Shown here: positions 17,332 to 24,752 of the stretch, piece after piece
Position numbering within the stretch: the first letter of the stretch is position 1
Layout: each line of letters starts with the position of its first letter
Source: DASQEH01 sp038237745
Lineage (GTDB): Bacteria; Actinomycetota; Actinomycetes; Propionibacteriales; Nocardioidaceae
Length of the DNA: 64,000 nucleotides
NCBI GenBank assembly: GCA_038237745.1
Contig: JBBRYJ010000007.1
Location: 62,001-126,000 of the forward strand
Direction of reading: 5' to 3'
Made by a program: the position numbers and the translations under genes
The notes under the pieces: model-generated
What the model saw: only the letters and a program-made list of their open reading frames with translations
Told to the model about the DNA's origin: nothing
Databases searched by the model: none

Positions 17332-17367
17332 AGTCGCGAACCACTCGTTGTTGCAAGACAGTGGCAA
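17332..17367 (-). promoter_or_regulatory. Candidate Nur (nickel uptake regulator) box overlapping the nicT promoter
   Basis: TTGCAA-GACAG-TGGCAA at 17351-17367 agrees with the streptomycete Nur consensus tTGCaa-N5-ttGCAA, with one arm base off. On the minus strand the TTGCAA arm can itself be the -35 element, followed after 18 bases by TAGCGT (17327-17332) as -10. Nickel-bound Nur sitting here would block nicT transcription. The match is by eye; binding is inferred. Confidence 0.55.
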
Positions 17368-17396
17368 TAAGACGCTGCGTCGGGGCGACCAGCGCT

Positions 17397-18065
17397 TCAC
17401 GTCTTGACGTCAGGAGTCGGAAGCAGGTACATGCCGGCCAGGGCAAGCATCAGCGCAAGGAAGACCGGCACGCTGAGCAGGCCGAGGAGAGTAGCGATCG
17501 GGTACACGGCCAGGCCGAAGTTGTAGCGCCGGTTGCGGACGGCCAGCAGCTCCCGCGACACCCCCGCCTTGTGCAGCTCGGAGTGGCGCACCAGATAGCG
17601 CCACAAGACGTTGAAGGCGACCGCCATAGCTGTGCTCGTGAGTCCGTACAGCACCACTGCCACGCGCTGGTCACCGGAGGTCCCCTCACGCGTGTACTCG
17701 GCCAGCACGGCTGTGGGCCACGGCAGGACGCTGACGGGCAGGAGCAACAGCAGGTTGAGCACCTGAAGCGAATGGTCGGTCCGCCCCAGCAGGTTGAAGG
17801 TCGCGTGGTGGTTGAGCCAGATGATGCCGATGACGAGAAAGGACAGCAGGTAGGCCACGTAGTGCGGCCACTGGTCTGCGAGCGCCTGTCCGAGTTCTCC
17901 ATGCGAGGCGCCCGGATCTGGAACCTTGATCTCCAGGATCAGCAGCGTGATCACGATGGCGAAGACACCGTCGCTGAATGCCTCCAGCCTGCCGACGCTC
18001 ATGCCGACGTCTCGCGACCCGACATGGTCGGTCGGCCGCTCGCCCTCAGCAGGCTCCGATGTCAC
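17397..18065 (-). CDS. TMEM175-family (DUF1211) potassium-channel-like membrane protein
   Basis: 222 residues with six hydrophobic helices. The diagnostic RLEAFSDGVFAIVITLLILEIKVP segment (helix 1, RxxxFSDG) starts near residue 26, and WLNHHATF is present in a later helix. Bacterial TMEM175 proteins form K+-permeable channels from single six-helix repeats. It is divergent from hypA and has no obvious link to nickel or hydrogenase, apart from lying between nicT and hypA. Confidence 0.88.
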   Translation of the reverse strand: MTSEPAEGERPTDHVGSRDVGMSVGRLEAFSDGVFAIVITLLILEIKVPDPGASHGELGQALADQWPHYVAYLLSFLVIGIIWLNHHATFNLLGRTDHSLQVLNLLLLLPVSVLPWPTAVLAEYTREGTSGDQRVAVVLYGLTSTAMAVAFNVLWRYLVRHSELHKAGVSRELLAVRNRRYNFGLAVYPIATLLGLLSVPVFLALMLALAGMYLLPTPDVKT

Positions 18066-18229
18066 GCGCCCTCCATCAAGGATCGTCGTACCCCACCGCC
18101 GCCCGGTATCTCGGCCACCGGTAGTCCCGCTGGGCCATCGTAGGGGCGGCGGCGCATCGGGTACCTTTGGGCGACTGGCAGCCTCGCCGGGGCGGCTGGG
18201 AGCTCACACAGTCTCGACGGGACGGCCCC

Positions 18230-18559
18230 TTGCACGAGCTATCGATCACCCAGAGCGTGGTCGACGCGGTCAATGAGCGCATCGTCGACCAGCGAGTGGT
18301 GAGCTTGCGGCTCGAAGTCGGTCGGCTCTCCGGTGTCGTGCCCGACGCGCTGCGCTTCTGTTTCGAGCTGGTGACCGGCGAGACTGTCCTCGAAGGCGCC
18401 AGACTCGACATCGACGAGCGCGCCGGGCAGGCTCACTGTCGTTCATGTGAAGAGGACTTCGTCCTGACCGACCTGATCCTGCTGTGCCCCTGTGGTAGCG
18501 CCGACGTCGAGATCACCGCAGGCCGGGAGCTCGTCATCAAGTCTGTGGAGGTGGCCTGA
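18230..18559 (+). CDS. hypA: Hydrogenase nickel-insertion protein HypA
   Basis: 109 residues from TTG 18230, chosen because HypA must begin Met-His-Glu (Met1-His2 bind Ni) and the protein here reads (M)HELSITQSVVDA. The zinc site is CRSC followed 15 residues later by CPCGS; the second pair is spaced CxC instead of the usual CxxC. HypA delivers nickel with HypB to the hydrogenase large subunit. It is followed by hypB after 3 bases. No strong Shine-Dalgarno is seen before the TTG. Confidence 0.9.
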   Translation: MHELSITQSVVDAVNERIVDQRVVSLRLEVGRLSGVVPDALRFCFELVTGETVLEGARLDIDERAGQAHCRSCEEDFVLTDLILLCPCGSADVEITAGRELVIKSVEVA

Positions 18560-18562
18560 CCG

Positions 18563-19378
18563 ATGTGCACGACCTGCGGCTGCGGCGACGAGACGGAGAC
18601 GCGGGTGACCGCGCTCGCTGGCCGAGACCGAACATCGACCGGCCTTCACCCTGACGGTCGGGCACACCACCATCACGACGACGGACCGCACGATCATCTC
18701 GACCACTCCCACACCCACGTCGCCACCGCAGCGGCTCCCCGGACCGTCGAGATCGAGGAGCGGGTGCTCGCCAAGAACGACGGGCTCGCCCAGCGGAACC
18801 GGAGCTGGCTCTCGGCGCGCGGGATCGTCGCGCTCAACGTGATGAGCTCTCCGGGGTCGGGGAAGACGAGCCTGCTGGTGCGCACCATCCACGAGCTTTC
18901 GGCGGACCGTTCGGTGGCGGTCATCGAAGGCGACCAGGAGACACTGCTCGACGCCGAACGCATTCGGGCGACCGGCGCGAGCGTCGTACAGATCAACACC
19001 GGCGCCGGGTGCCACCTCGACGCCGAGATGGTGCAGAAGGGCATGAACGTACTGGACCCGCCCTCCCGCTCGCTCCTGTTCATCGAGAATGTGGGCAACC
19101 TCGTGTGTCCGGCGCTTTTCGACCTGGGTGAGACGAGCAAGGTGGTCGTCATCTCGACGACGGAGGGGCACGACAAGCCGCTGAAGTACCCGCACATGGT
19201 GGCTGCGGCCGACCTTCTCGTCATCAACAAGACCGACCTGCTGCCTTATGTCGAGTTCGACGTCGAGGCGTGTGCAACTCACGCTCGCAGCGTCAACCCC
19301 GGCCTGCCCGTCCTGCCGCTGTCGGTGACGACGGGTGCAGGCATGGACGCCTGGTACGGATGGCTGGCCGCCCTGTGA
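18563..19378 (+). CDS. hypB: Hydrogenase maturation GTPase HypB
   Basis: 271 residues. The N-terminus has the high-affinity Ni motif CTTCGCG (residues 2-8) and a His-rich stretch (HHHHDDGPHDHLDHSHTH, about residues 35-52) that can store nickel. The GTPase domain follows: P-loop MSSPGSGKTSLL near residue 95, EGDQET, GAGCHLD (metal site at the dimer interface), ENVGNLVCP and NKTDLLPY. HypB drives nickel transfer with HypA. It is separated from hhyS by 180 bases that hold a likely promoter. Confidence 0.95.
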   Translation: MCTTCGCGDETETRVTALAGRDRTSTGLHPDGRAHHHHDDGPHDHLDHSHTHVATAAAPRTVEIEERVLAKNDGLAQRNRSWLSARGIVALNVMSSPGSGKTSLLVRTIHELSADRSVAVIEGDQETLLDAERIRATGASVVQINTGAGCHLDAEMVQKGMNVLDPPSRSLLFIENVGNLVCPALFDLGETSKVVVISTTEGHDKPLKYPHMVAAADLLVINKTDLLPYVEFDVEACATHARSVNPGLPVLPLSVTTGAGMDAWYGWLAAL

Positions 19379-19463
19379 CCCGTGCAGATCGTCCTCGCTT
19401 AGCCACCTCGGGCTAAGAATCTCGGGCAAGGGGGTCTGCTGCAACGATGCCGGCGCTGAAGCC

Positions 19464-19493
19464 TTGACACTTGATTTAGGCGAGGTGTAGACA
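19464..19493 (+). promoter_or_regulatory. Candidate housekeeping-type promoter for the hydrogenase operon
   Basis: TTGACA (19464-19469), an 18-base spacer and TAGACA (19488-19493). The -35 is a perfect consensus. It would give a leader of about 60 bases before hhyS. The region between hypB and hhyS is otherwise empty, so hhyS onward may be transcribed separately from hypAB. Confidence 0.55.
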
Positions 19494-19558
19494 CAAAAGC
19501 ACGCCAGACAATCGGGCCGTCGGCCCCATTCCAGGGCTGTGCAAGCGGCTCGGAGAGC

Positions 19559-20623
19559 GTGGCACGCATGCAGACTGCCGAAGCCATCGCCGCAGAACAG
19601 ACTTTGATCCACGTGCTGTGGATCAACGCTGGACTCAGCTGTGACGGGGACTCCGTGGCGCTCACCGCCGCGACCCAGCCGAGCATCGAGGAGATCGCGC
19701 TCGGTGCGCTGCCAGGACTCCCGCAGATCGCGGTGCACTGGCCCCTCATCGACTTCGAGTGCGGCCCCAATGGCGGTGCTGACGACTTCCTCGAGTGGTT
19801 CTTCAAGGCCGACCGCGGCGAGCTCGAGCCGTTCGTGCTCGTCGTCGAAGGGTCTATCCCCAACGAGCGTCTGCACGACGAGGGCTACTGGTGCGGTTTC
19901 GGGAACAACCCGGCAACCGGTCAGCCGATGACTACCAGCGAGTGGCTGGACCGGCTCGCACCGAAGGCGACAGCAGTCCTCGCCGTAGGCACCTGCGCGA
20001 CGTACGGCGGCATCCACGCGATGGCCGGCAACCCGACCGGTGCCATGGGCGTCCCCGACTATCTCGGCTGGGACTGGAAGTCCAAGGCGGACATCCCCAT
20101 CGTCTGCGTACCCGGCTGTCCCATCCAGCCCGACAACCTGTCGGAGACGTTGACGTACCTGCTGTACATGGCCACGGGCCAGGCGCCGATGATCCCCCTG
20201 GACGAGGCGCTGCGACCCACCTGGCTGTTCGGTCAGACGGTGCACGAGGGGTGTGACCGCGCCGGCTACTACGAGCAGGGCGACTTCGCCACCGAATACG
20301 GCTCACCCAAGTGCATCGTGAAACTGGGCTGCTGGGGACCGGTGGTCAAGTGCAATGTTCCCAAGCGTGGCTGGATGAACGGGATGGGTGGCTGCCCGAA
20401 CGTCGGCGGCATCTGTATCGGCTGCACGATGCCCGGCTTCCCCGACAAGTTCATGCCGTTCATGGACGAGCCGCCGGGAGGCAAGCTCTCCACGACAGCA
20501 GTGGGCGCGTACGGAGCCGCCATCCGCCGGCTGCGCACGATCACCACGAGAACGGTCGACAAGGAACCGAAGTGGCGCCACAAGGGGCGCCAGCTCACCA
20601 CGGGCGCAAGCCGCACCTGGTAG
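19559..20623 (+). CDS. hhyS: Group 1h [NiFe]-hydrogenase small subunit
   Basis: 354 residues from GTG 19559 (an ATG three codons later is also possible). It carries the iron-sulfur relay of uptake hydrogenases. The proximal-cluster region starts LWINAGLSCDGDSV: the usual CxxC is Cys28-x-x-Asp31, the Cys3Asp arrangement described for the Ralstonia eutropha actinobacterial hydrogenase. GTCATYGG and PGCPIQP supply the remaining ligands. HEGCDRAGYYE, PKCIVKLGCWGP, CNVPKRGW and CPNVGGICIGCTMPGFPDK bind the medial and distal clusters. There is no Tat signal and no C-terminal helix, so the enzyme should be cytoplasmic. The group oxidises H2 at very low, even atmospheric, concentrations in air. Confidence 0.95.
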   Translation: MARMQTAEAIAAEQTLIHVLWINAGLSCDGDSVALTAATQPSIEEIALGALPGLPQIAVHWPLIDFECGPNGGADDFLEWFFKADRGELEPFVLVVEGSIPNERLHDEGYWCGFGNNPATGQPMTTSEWLDRLAPKATAVLAVGTCATYGGIHAMAGNPTGAMGVPDYLGWDWKSKADIPIVCVPGCPIQPDNLSETLTYLLYMATGQAPMIPLDEALRPTWLFGQTVHEGCDRAGYYEQGDFATEYGSPKCIVKLGCWGPVVKCNVPKRGWMNGMGGCPNVGGICIGCTMPGFPDKFMPFMDEPPGGKLSTTAVGAYGAAIRRLRTITTRTVDKEPKWRHKGRQLTTGASRTW

Positions 20624-20698
20624 CTCCGCTCCATCCGTGGTGGCGCTCACTCGGAGCTCGTGGGTGGCACCGTCCCCAAACAAGCCGGAAGGCGAGCA

Positions 20699-22492
20699 AT
20701 GACGTCCACGATCCCCAGCCCCACCCATACTGGTGAAAGCGACAACGGCCTCGTCGAGATGGCGTGGGACCCGATCACGCGCATCGTCGGCAGCCTCGGC
20801 ATCTACACCAAGATCGACTTCAAGCAGAAGGAGGTCGTGGAGTGCCACAGCACCTCCTCGATCTTCCGCGGCTACTCGATCTTCATGAAGGGCAAGGACC
20901 CGCGCGACGCGCACTTCATCACCAGCCGCATCTGCGGCATCTGCGGTGACAACCACGCGACATGCTCCTGCTACGCGCAGAACATGGCGTACGGCGTCAA
21001 GCCGCCACACCTCGCGGAGTGGATCGTGAACCTCGGCGAGGCTGCCGAGTACATGTTCGACCACAACATCTTCCAGGAGAACCTGGTCGGCGTCGACTAC
21101 TGCGAGAAGATGATCGCCGAGACCAACCCTGGCGTGCTCGAGAGGGCCAACAGCACCGAGGCCCCCCACGCCGGTGAGCACGGGAACCGGACCATCGGCG
21201 ACATCATGCGGTCACTCAACCCGTTCACCGGCGAGTTCTACCGGGAGGCTCTGCAGGTCAGCCGCTACACCCGGGAGATGTTCTGCCTGATGGAGGGCCG
21301 GCACGTCCACCCGTCCACGCTGTACCCCGGCGGTGTCGGCACGGTCGCGACGATCCAGCTGATGACCGACTACATGACCCGCCTGATGCGCTACATCGAG
21401 TTCATGAAGAAGGTCGTGCCGATGCACGACGACCTGTTCAACTTCATGTACGAGGCACTGCCCGGCTACGAGCAGTCCGGGCTGCGGCGCACGCTTCTGG
21501 GCTGCTGGGGGTCGTTCCAGGACCCGGAGTACTGCAACTTCGAGTACAAGGACATGACCGACTGGGGCCGGAAGATGTTCGTGACCCCTGGCGTCGTCGT
21601 CGACGGCAAGCTTGTCACGACCGATCTGGTGGACATCAACCTCGGCATCCGGATCCTGCTCGGCTCGTCGTACTACGACGACTGGGAGGACCAGGAGATG
21701 TTCGTCAAGAACGACCCTCTGGGCAACCCCGTAGACCGCCGGCACCCGTGGAACCAGTCGACGAACCCGCATCCGCAAAAGCGGGACTTCGACGACAAGT
21801 ACAGCTGGGTCATGTCTCCGCGCTGGTACGACGGCAAGGACTACCTCGCCCTCGACACCGGCGGCGGTCCGCTCGCCCGCCTGTGGTCGACGGCGCTGGC
21901 CGGCCTTGTCGACATCGGCTACGTCCAGTCGACGGGTACGAGCGTGAAGATCAACCTTCCCAAGACTGCGCTCAAGGGCCCGGTCGAGCTCGAGTGGCAG
22001 ATCCCCCAGTGGAGCAACACGATCGAGCGCAACCGCGCGCGCACCTACTTTCAGGCGTACGCAGCCGCAGCGGCGCTCCACTTCGCCGAGAAGGCTCTCG
22101 TCGAGATCCGCGCGGGGCACACCAAGACCTGGGAGAAGTTCGAGGTGCCGGAGGAGGGCATCGGCTGCGGCTTCACCGAGGCGGTGCGCGGAGTGCTCTC
22201 GCACCACATGGTGATCCGGGACGGCAAGATCGCCAACTACCACCCCTACCCGCCCACTCCCTGGAACGCCAACCCGCGTGACTCCTACGGCACGCCCGGT
22301 CCGTACGAGGACGCCGTCCAGGGCCAGCCGATCTTCGAGGAGAACGACCGGGAGCACTTCAAGGGCATCGACATCATGCGGACGATCCGCAGCTTCGACC
22401 CGTGTCTGCCATGCGGTGTCCATATGTACCTCGGAGACGGCAAGAAGCTCGACCTGTTGCACTCGCCCACGCAGTCGGTCACCGGCGAATAG
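20699..22492 (+). CDS. hhyL: Group 1h [NiFe]-hydrogenase large subunit
   Basis: 597 residues from ATG 20699 (GGAAGG about 7 bases upstream). The Ni-Fe(CN)2CO site ligands are present: Cys79 and Cys82 in RICGICGDNH, and Cys569 and Cys572 in DPCLPCGVH near the C-terminus. A 22-residue tail follows His575 and should be removed by the maturation protease encoded at 27040. HhyL splits H2 into protons and electrons, which pass through HhyS toward the respiratory chain. The gene follows hhyS after 75 bases and precedes a chain of overlapping accessory genes. Confidence 0.95.
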   Translation: MTSTIPSPTHTGESDNGLVEMAWDPITRIVGSLGIYTKIDFKQKEVVECHSTSSIFRGYSIFMKGKDPRDAHFITSRICGICGDNHATCSCYAQNMAYGVKPPHLAEWIVNLGEAAEYMFDHNIFQENLVGVDYCEKMIAETNPGVLERANSTEAPHAGEHGNRTIGDIMRSLNPFTGEFYREALQVSRYTREMFCLMEGRHVHPSTLYPGGVGTVATIQLMTDYMTRLMRYIEFMKKVVPMHDDLFNFMYEALPGYEQSGLRRTLLGCWGSFQDPEYCNFEYKDMTDWGRKMFVTPGVVVDGKLVTTDLVDINLGIRILLGSSYYDDWEDQEMFVKNDPLGNPVDRRHPWNQSTNPHPQKRDFDDKYSWVMSPRWYDGKDYLALDTGGGPLARLWSTALAGLVDIGYVQSTGTSVKINLPKTALKGPVELEWQIPQWSNTIERNRARTYFQAYAAAAALHFAEKALVEIRAGHTKTWEKFEVPEEGIGCGFTEAVRGVLSHHMVIRDGKIANYHPYPPTPWNANPRDSYGTPGPYEDAVQGQPIFEENDREHFKGIDIMRTIRSFDPCLPCGVHMYLGDGKKLDLLHSPTQSVTGE

Positions 22493-22501
22493 CCGGTGGT
22501 C

Positions 22502-23437
22502 ATGGGGCAAGCCGAGCAGACGGAGAGCCCGACGCCCGATCAGCTGCGGGCGGCGGGTGCACGCATCGAGGCACTCATCGACGCGAGCGCATCCGGAGGT
22601 GCTGTCGCCCGCGAGCGGGCGGAAGAGCTCGTCCGGCTCGTCGCCGACCTCTATGGAGCCGGACTCGAACGGACGCTCGACATCATGTACGAGCAGGGAC
22701 GCCTCGATGACGACGCGCTGGCAGCACTTGCCGGCGACGAGCTGGTGTCGAGCCTGCTTCTGGTGCACGGCCTGCACCCGTACGACGTGACGACCAGGGT
22801 GGAGAACGCCCTGGAGGGTGTGCGGCCCTACCTTGGCACGCACGGCGGCGACGTCGAGCTTGTGGACGTGACGGAGGACGGAGTCGTGCGGCTCCGCCTG
22901 CTGGGGAGCTGCGACGGGTGTCCGTCGTCCTCGGTGACGCTGTCCCTGGCGGTCGAGGGCGCGGTCGAGGCAGCCGCTCCGGAGGTCACCTCGATCGTGG
23001 TCGAGACCAGCGAGGACGATGAGCCCCGTGGGCCCCTCATTCCCGTCGAGTCACTCCGCGTCCGGCTGGGCAGCGAGGTCGCCGATCCTGTCGGAGCCTG
23101 GGAGGCGGCCCCGCTTCTTGCGGAGCTGGAGCCCGGCGAGGTGGGAGGCTTCACGGTCGGCACCATGGCCGTGCTGGCGTGCCGACTGCAGGGCGACTTC
23201 TTCGCATTCCGGGACCAGTGCCCACGCTGCACGTCGCGTATGAACGGTGCATCGCTCGAGCGTCGGCTCGGCTACCCGGTTGGTGACGGCGTGCTGAGCT
23301 GCCCCAGCTGCCGCAGCCACTATGACGTCCGCCGTGCCGGTGCCTGCCTCGATGTCGAGGGCGAACACCTCTCGCCGCTGCCCGTCCTGGTTCGCGACGG
23401 GGTCGTCGCCGTCGCCGTTCCGGCGGTGAGCTCGTGA
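22502..23437 (+). CDS. NifU C-terminal domain fused to a Rieske-like domain with four cysteines
   Basis: 311 residues from ATG 22502. Residues 1-95 are helical. Residues about 98-170 are a NifU C-terminal domain with THGGDVELVDV and the cluster-binding CDGCPSS (Cys137, Cys140). Residues about 205-310 have the Rieske beta fold, but box 1 reads QCPRC (Cys240, Cys243) and box 2 reads CPSCRSHYDV (Cys267, Cys270), where true Rieske proteins have Cys-x-His and Cys-x-x-His. The metal site is thus probably all-cysteine. Group 1h operons usually carry such a gene, and a role in cluster supply or in electron transfer out of HhyS is likely. The stop overlaps the next GTG. Confidence 0.85.
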   Translation: MGQAEQTESPTPDQLRAAGARIEALIDASASGGAVARERAEELVRLVADLYGAGLERTLDIMYEQGRLDDDALAALAGDELVSSLLLVHGLHPYDVTTRVENALEGVRPYLGTHGGDVELVDVTEDGVVRLRLLGSCDGCPSSSVTLSLAVEGAVEAAAPEVTSIVVETSEDDEPRGPLIPVESLRVRLGSEVADPVGAWEAAPLLAELEPGEVGGFTVGTMAVLACRLQGDFFAFRDQCPRCTSRMNGASLERRLGYPVGDGVLSCPSCRSHYDVRRAGACLDVEGEHLSPLPVLVRDGVVAVAVPAVSS

Positions 23438-24117
23438 CAACACCTCCGCGGCCAGTGCCGCTATCCGGGTCGCCACTCGCAAGCCTGCGGCGCATCACCA
23501 GCACGCGCCCGGCTCCGGTCGCGTTCGAGCGGTGCGAGATGTGTGCCGAACCGATCGGCGAGGCGCATCAGCACGTCGTCAACCTGGAGAGCCGAGCGTT
23601 GATGTGCACCTGCCGCGGGTGCTACCTGCTGTTCACCGCCGAGGGTGCCGAGCTGCGCTTTCGCGCCGTACCAGACAGGTATCTCTGCTTCCCAGACTTC
23701 GTCATCGGTCCGGGACAGTGGGACTCCTTGGAGATCCCTGTCGGGCTTGCGTTCCTCTTCCGTAACTCGGTCCAGGAGAGGACCATCGCCTTTTACCCCG
23801 GTCCGGCCGGGGCGACGGAGTCCGAGCTGCCGCTCGAGGCATGGGCCGAGGTGTCGGCGGCCAACCCGCAGCTGGGGCTGCTGCAGCCAGACGTCGAGGC
23901 GCTTCTCGTCAGGGTTTCAGAGGGAGGCTCGGGCAGCGGCTTCACGTGCAACATCGTCCCCATCGACGCCTGCTACGAGCTCGTCGGCCGGCTACGCCAG
24001 CTGTGGCGTGGCTTCGACGGGGGAAGCGACGCTCGCGTGGCGATGGACGAGTTCTTCGAGATGGTGTCGGCGCGCAGCCGTCCGGTACCAGCGATCCAGA
24101 GAGCACCTTCTCGATGA
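23434..24117 (+). CDS. DUF5947 hydrogenase-associated protein
   Basis: 227 residues from a GTG overlapping the previous stop by four bases. An N-terminal zinc-finger-like region has CEMC (about residue 34) and CTCRGC (about residue 58) spaced as two metal-binding pairs. The remainder is a mixed alpha/beta domain ending in a helix. DUF5947 proteins recur in group 1h hydrogenase clusters of actinomycetes. Their role is unknown; the metal site suggests assembly or redox work. Translationally coupled to both neighbours. Confidence 0.85.
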   Translation: MTTPPRPVPLSGSPLASLRRITSTRPAPVAFERCEMCAEPIGEAHQHVVNLESRALMCTCRGCYLLFTAEGAELRFRAVPDRYLCFPDFVIGPGQWDSLEIPVGLAFLFRNSVQERTIAFYPGPAGATESELPLEAWAEVSAANPQLGLLQPDVEALLVRVSEGGSGSGFTCNIVPIDACYELVGRLRQLWRGFDGGSDARVAMDEFFEMVSARSRPVPAIQRAPSR

Positions 24118-24752
24118 GTGATCTCACGTTCTCCATCGTCGACGTCTTCGCCGAGCCGTACGCCGCCGCCCCGCAGCTGACTGCGCGACTGCGCATCCGG
24201 GACTCGAGCGAGCAGGTGGTCCACGCGATCGCCCTGCGCGCACAGGTGCGCATCGAGCCCCAGCGTCGCCGCTACAGCGAGGACGAGGAGAGCGGCCTGC
24301 TCGACATGTTCGGCACCAGAGACCGGTGGTTCGACACGCTCAAGCCCTTCATGTGGATGCAGTGCAACACGATGGTCCAGGGCTTCACGGGCATTACCGA
24401 GGTCGACCTCGCCATGCCCTGCACCTACGACTTCGAGGTCACCTGGTCGAAGTACCTGCACGCACTGCGTGACGAGAGCATCCCGGTCGTCTTCTTGTTC
24501 TCCGGCACCGTCTTCACCCGAGGGGCCAGCGGCTTCGGCGTCGAACAGGTGCCGTGGGACCGGGAGGCGACCTACAAGATTCCGGTGACGGTATGGAAGG
24601 AGATGGTTCAGCACTACTTCCCCAACACCGGATGGATCCGGCTGAGCCACGAGACACTCGAGAGTCTTGCCCACTACAAGTCGGTCCGAGGGCTGACGAC
24701 ATGGGAGGCGACGGTCGAGTCGCTTCTCGCGAAGGCGGGCGTCGACTCATGA
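24114..24752 (+). CDS. DUF6084 hydrogenase-associated protein
   Basis: 212 residues from ATG 24114, which overlaps the previous stop as ATGA. Predicted mostly beta sheet, with segments LTARLRIRDSSEQVVHAIALRAQV and IPVVFLFSGTVF and a C-terminal helical part ending LESLLAKAG. There are no signal peptide, membrane helix or metal-motif cysteines. DUF6084 is found beside group 1h hydrogenases, and its function is not known. It is followed directly, again as an ATGA overlap, by the 525-residue protein. Confidence 0.85.
   Translation: MSDLTFSIVDVFAEPYAAAPQLTARLRIRDSSEQVVHAIALRAQVRIEPQRRRYSEDEESGLLDMFGTRDRWFDTLKPFMWMQCNTMVQGFTGITEVDLAMPCTYDFEVTWSKYLHALRDESIPVVFLFSGTVFTRGASGFGVEQVPWDREATYKIPVTVWKEMVQHYFPNTGWIRLSHETLESLAHYKSVRGLTTWEATVESLLAKAGVDS

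Noticed and set aside
18443..20245. 600-codon minus-strand frame opposite hypB and hhyS
   Set aside because: Opposes well-conserved HypB and HhyS; composition is that of a shadow frame.
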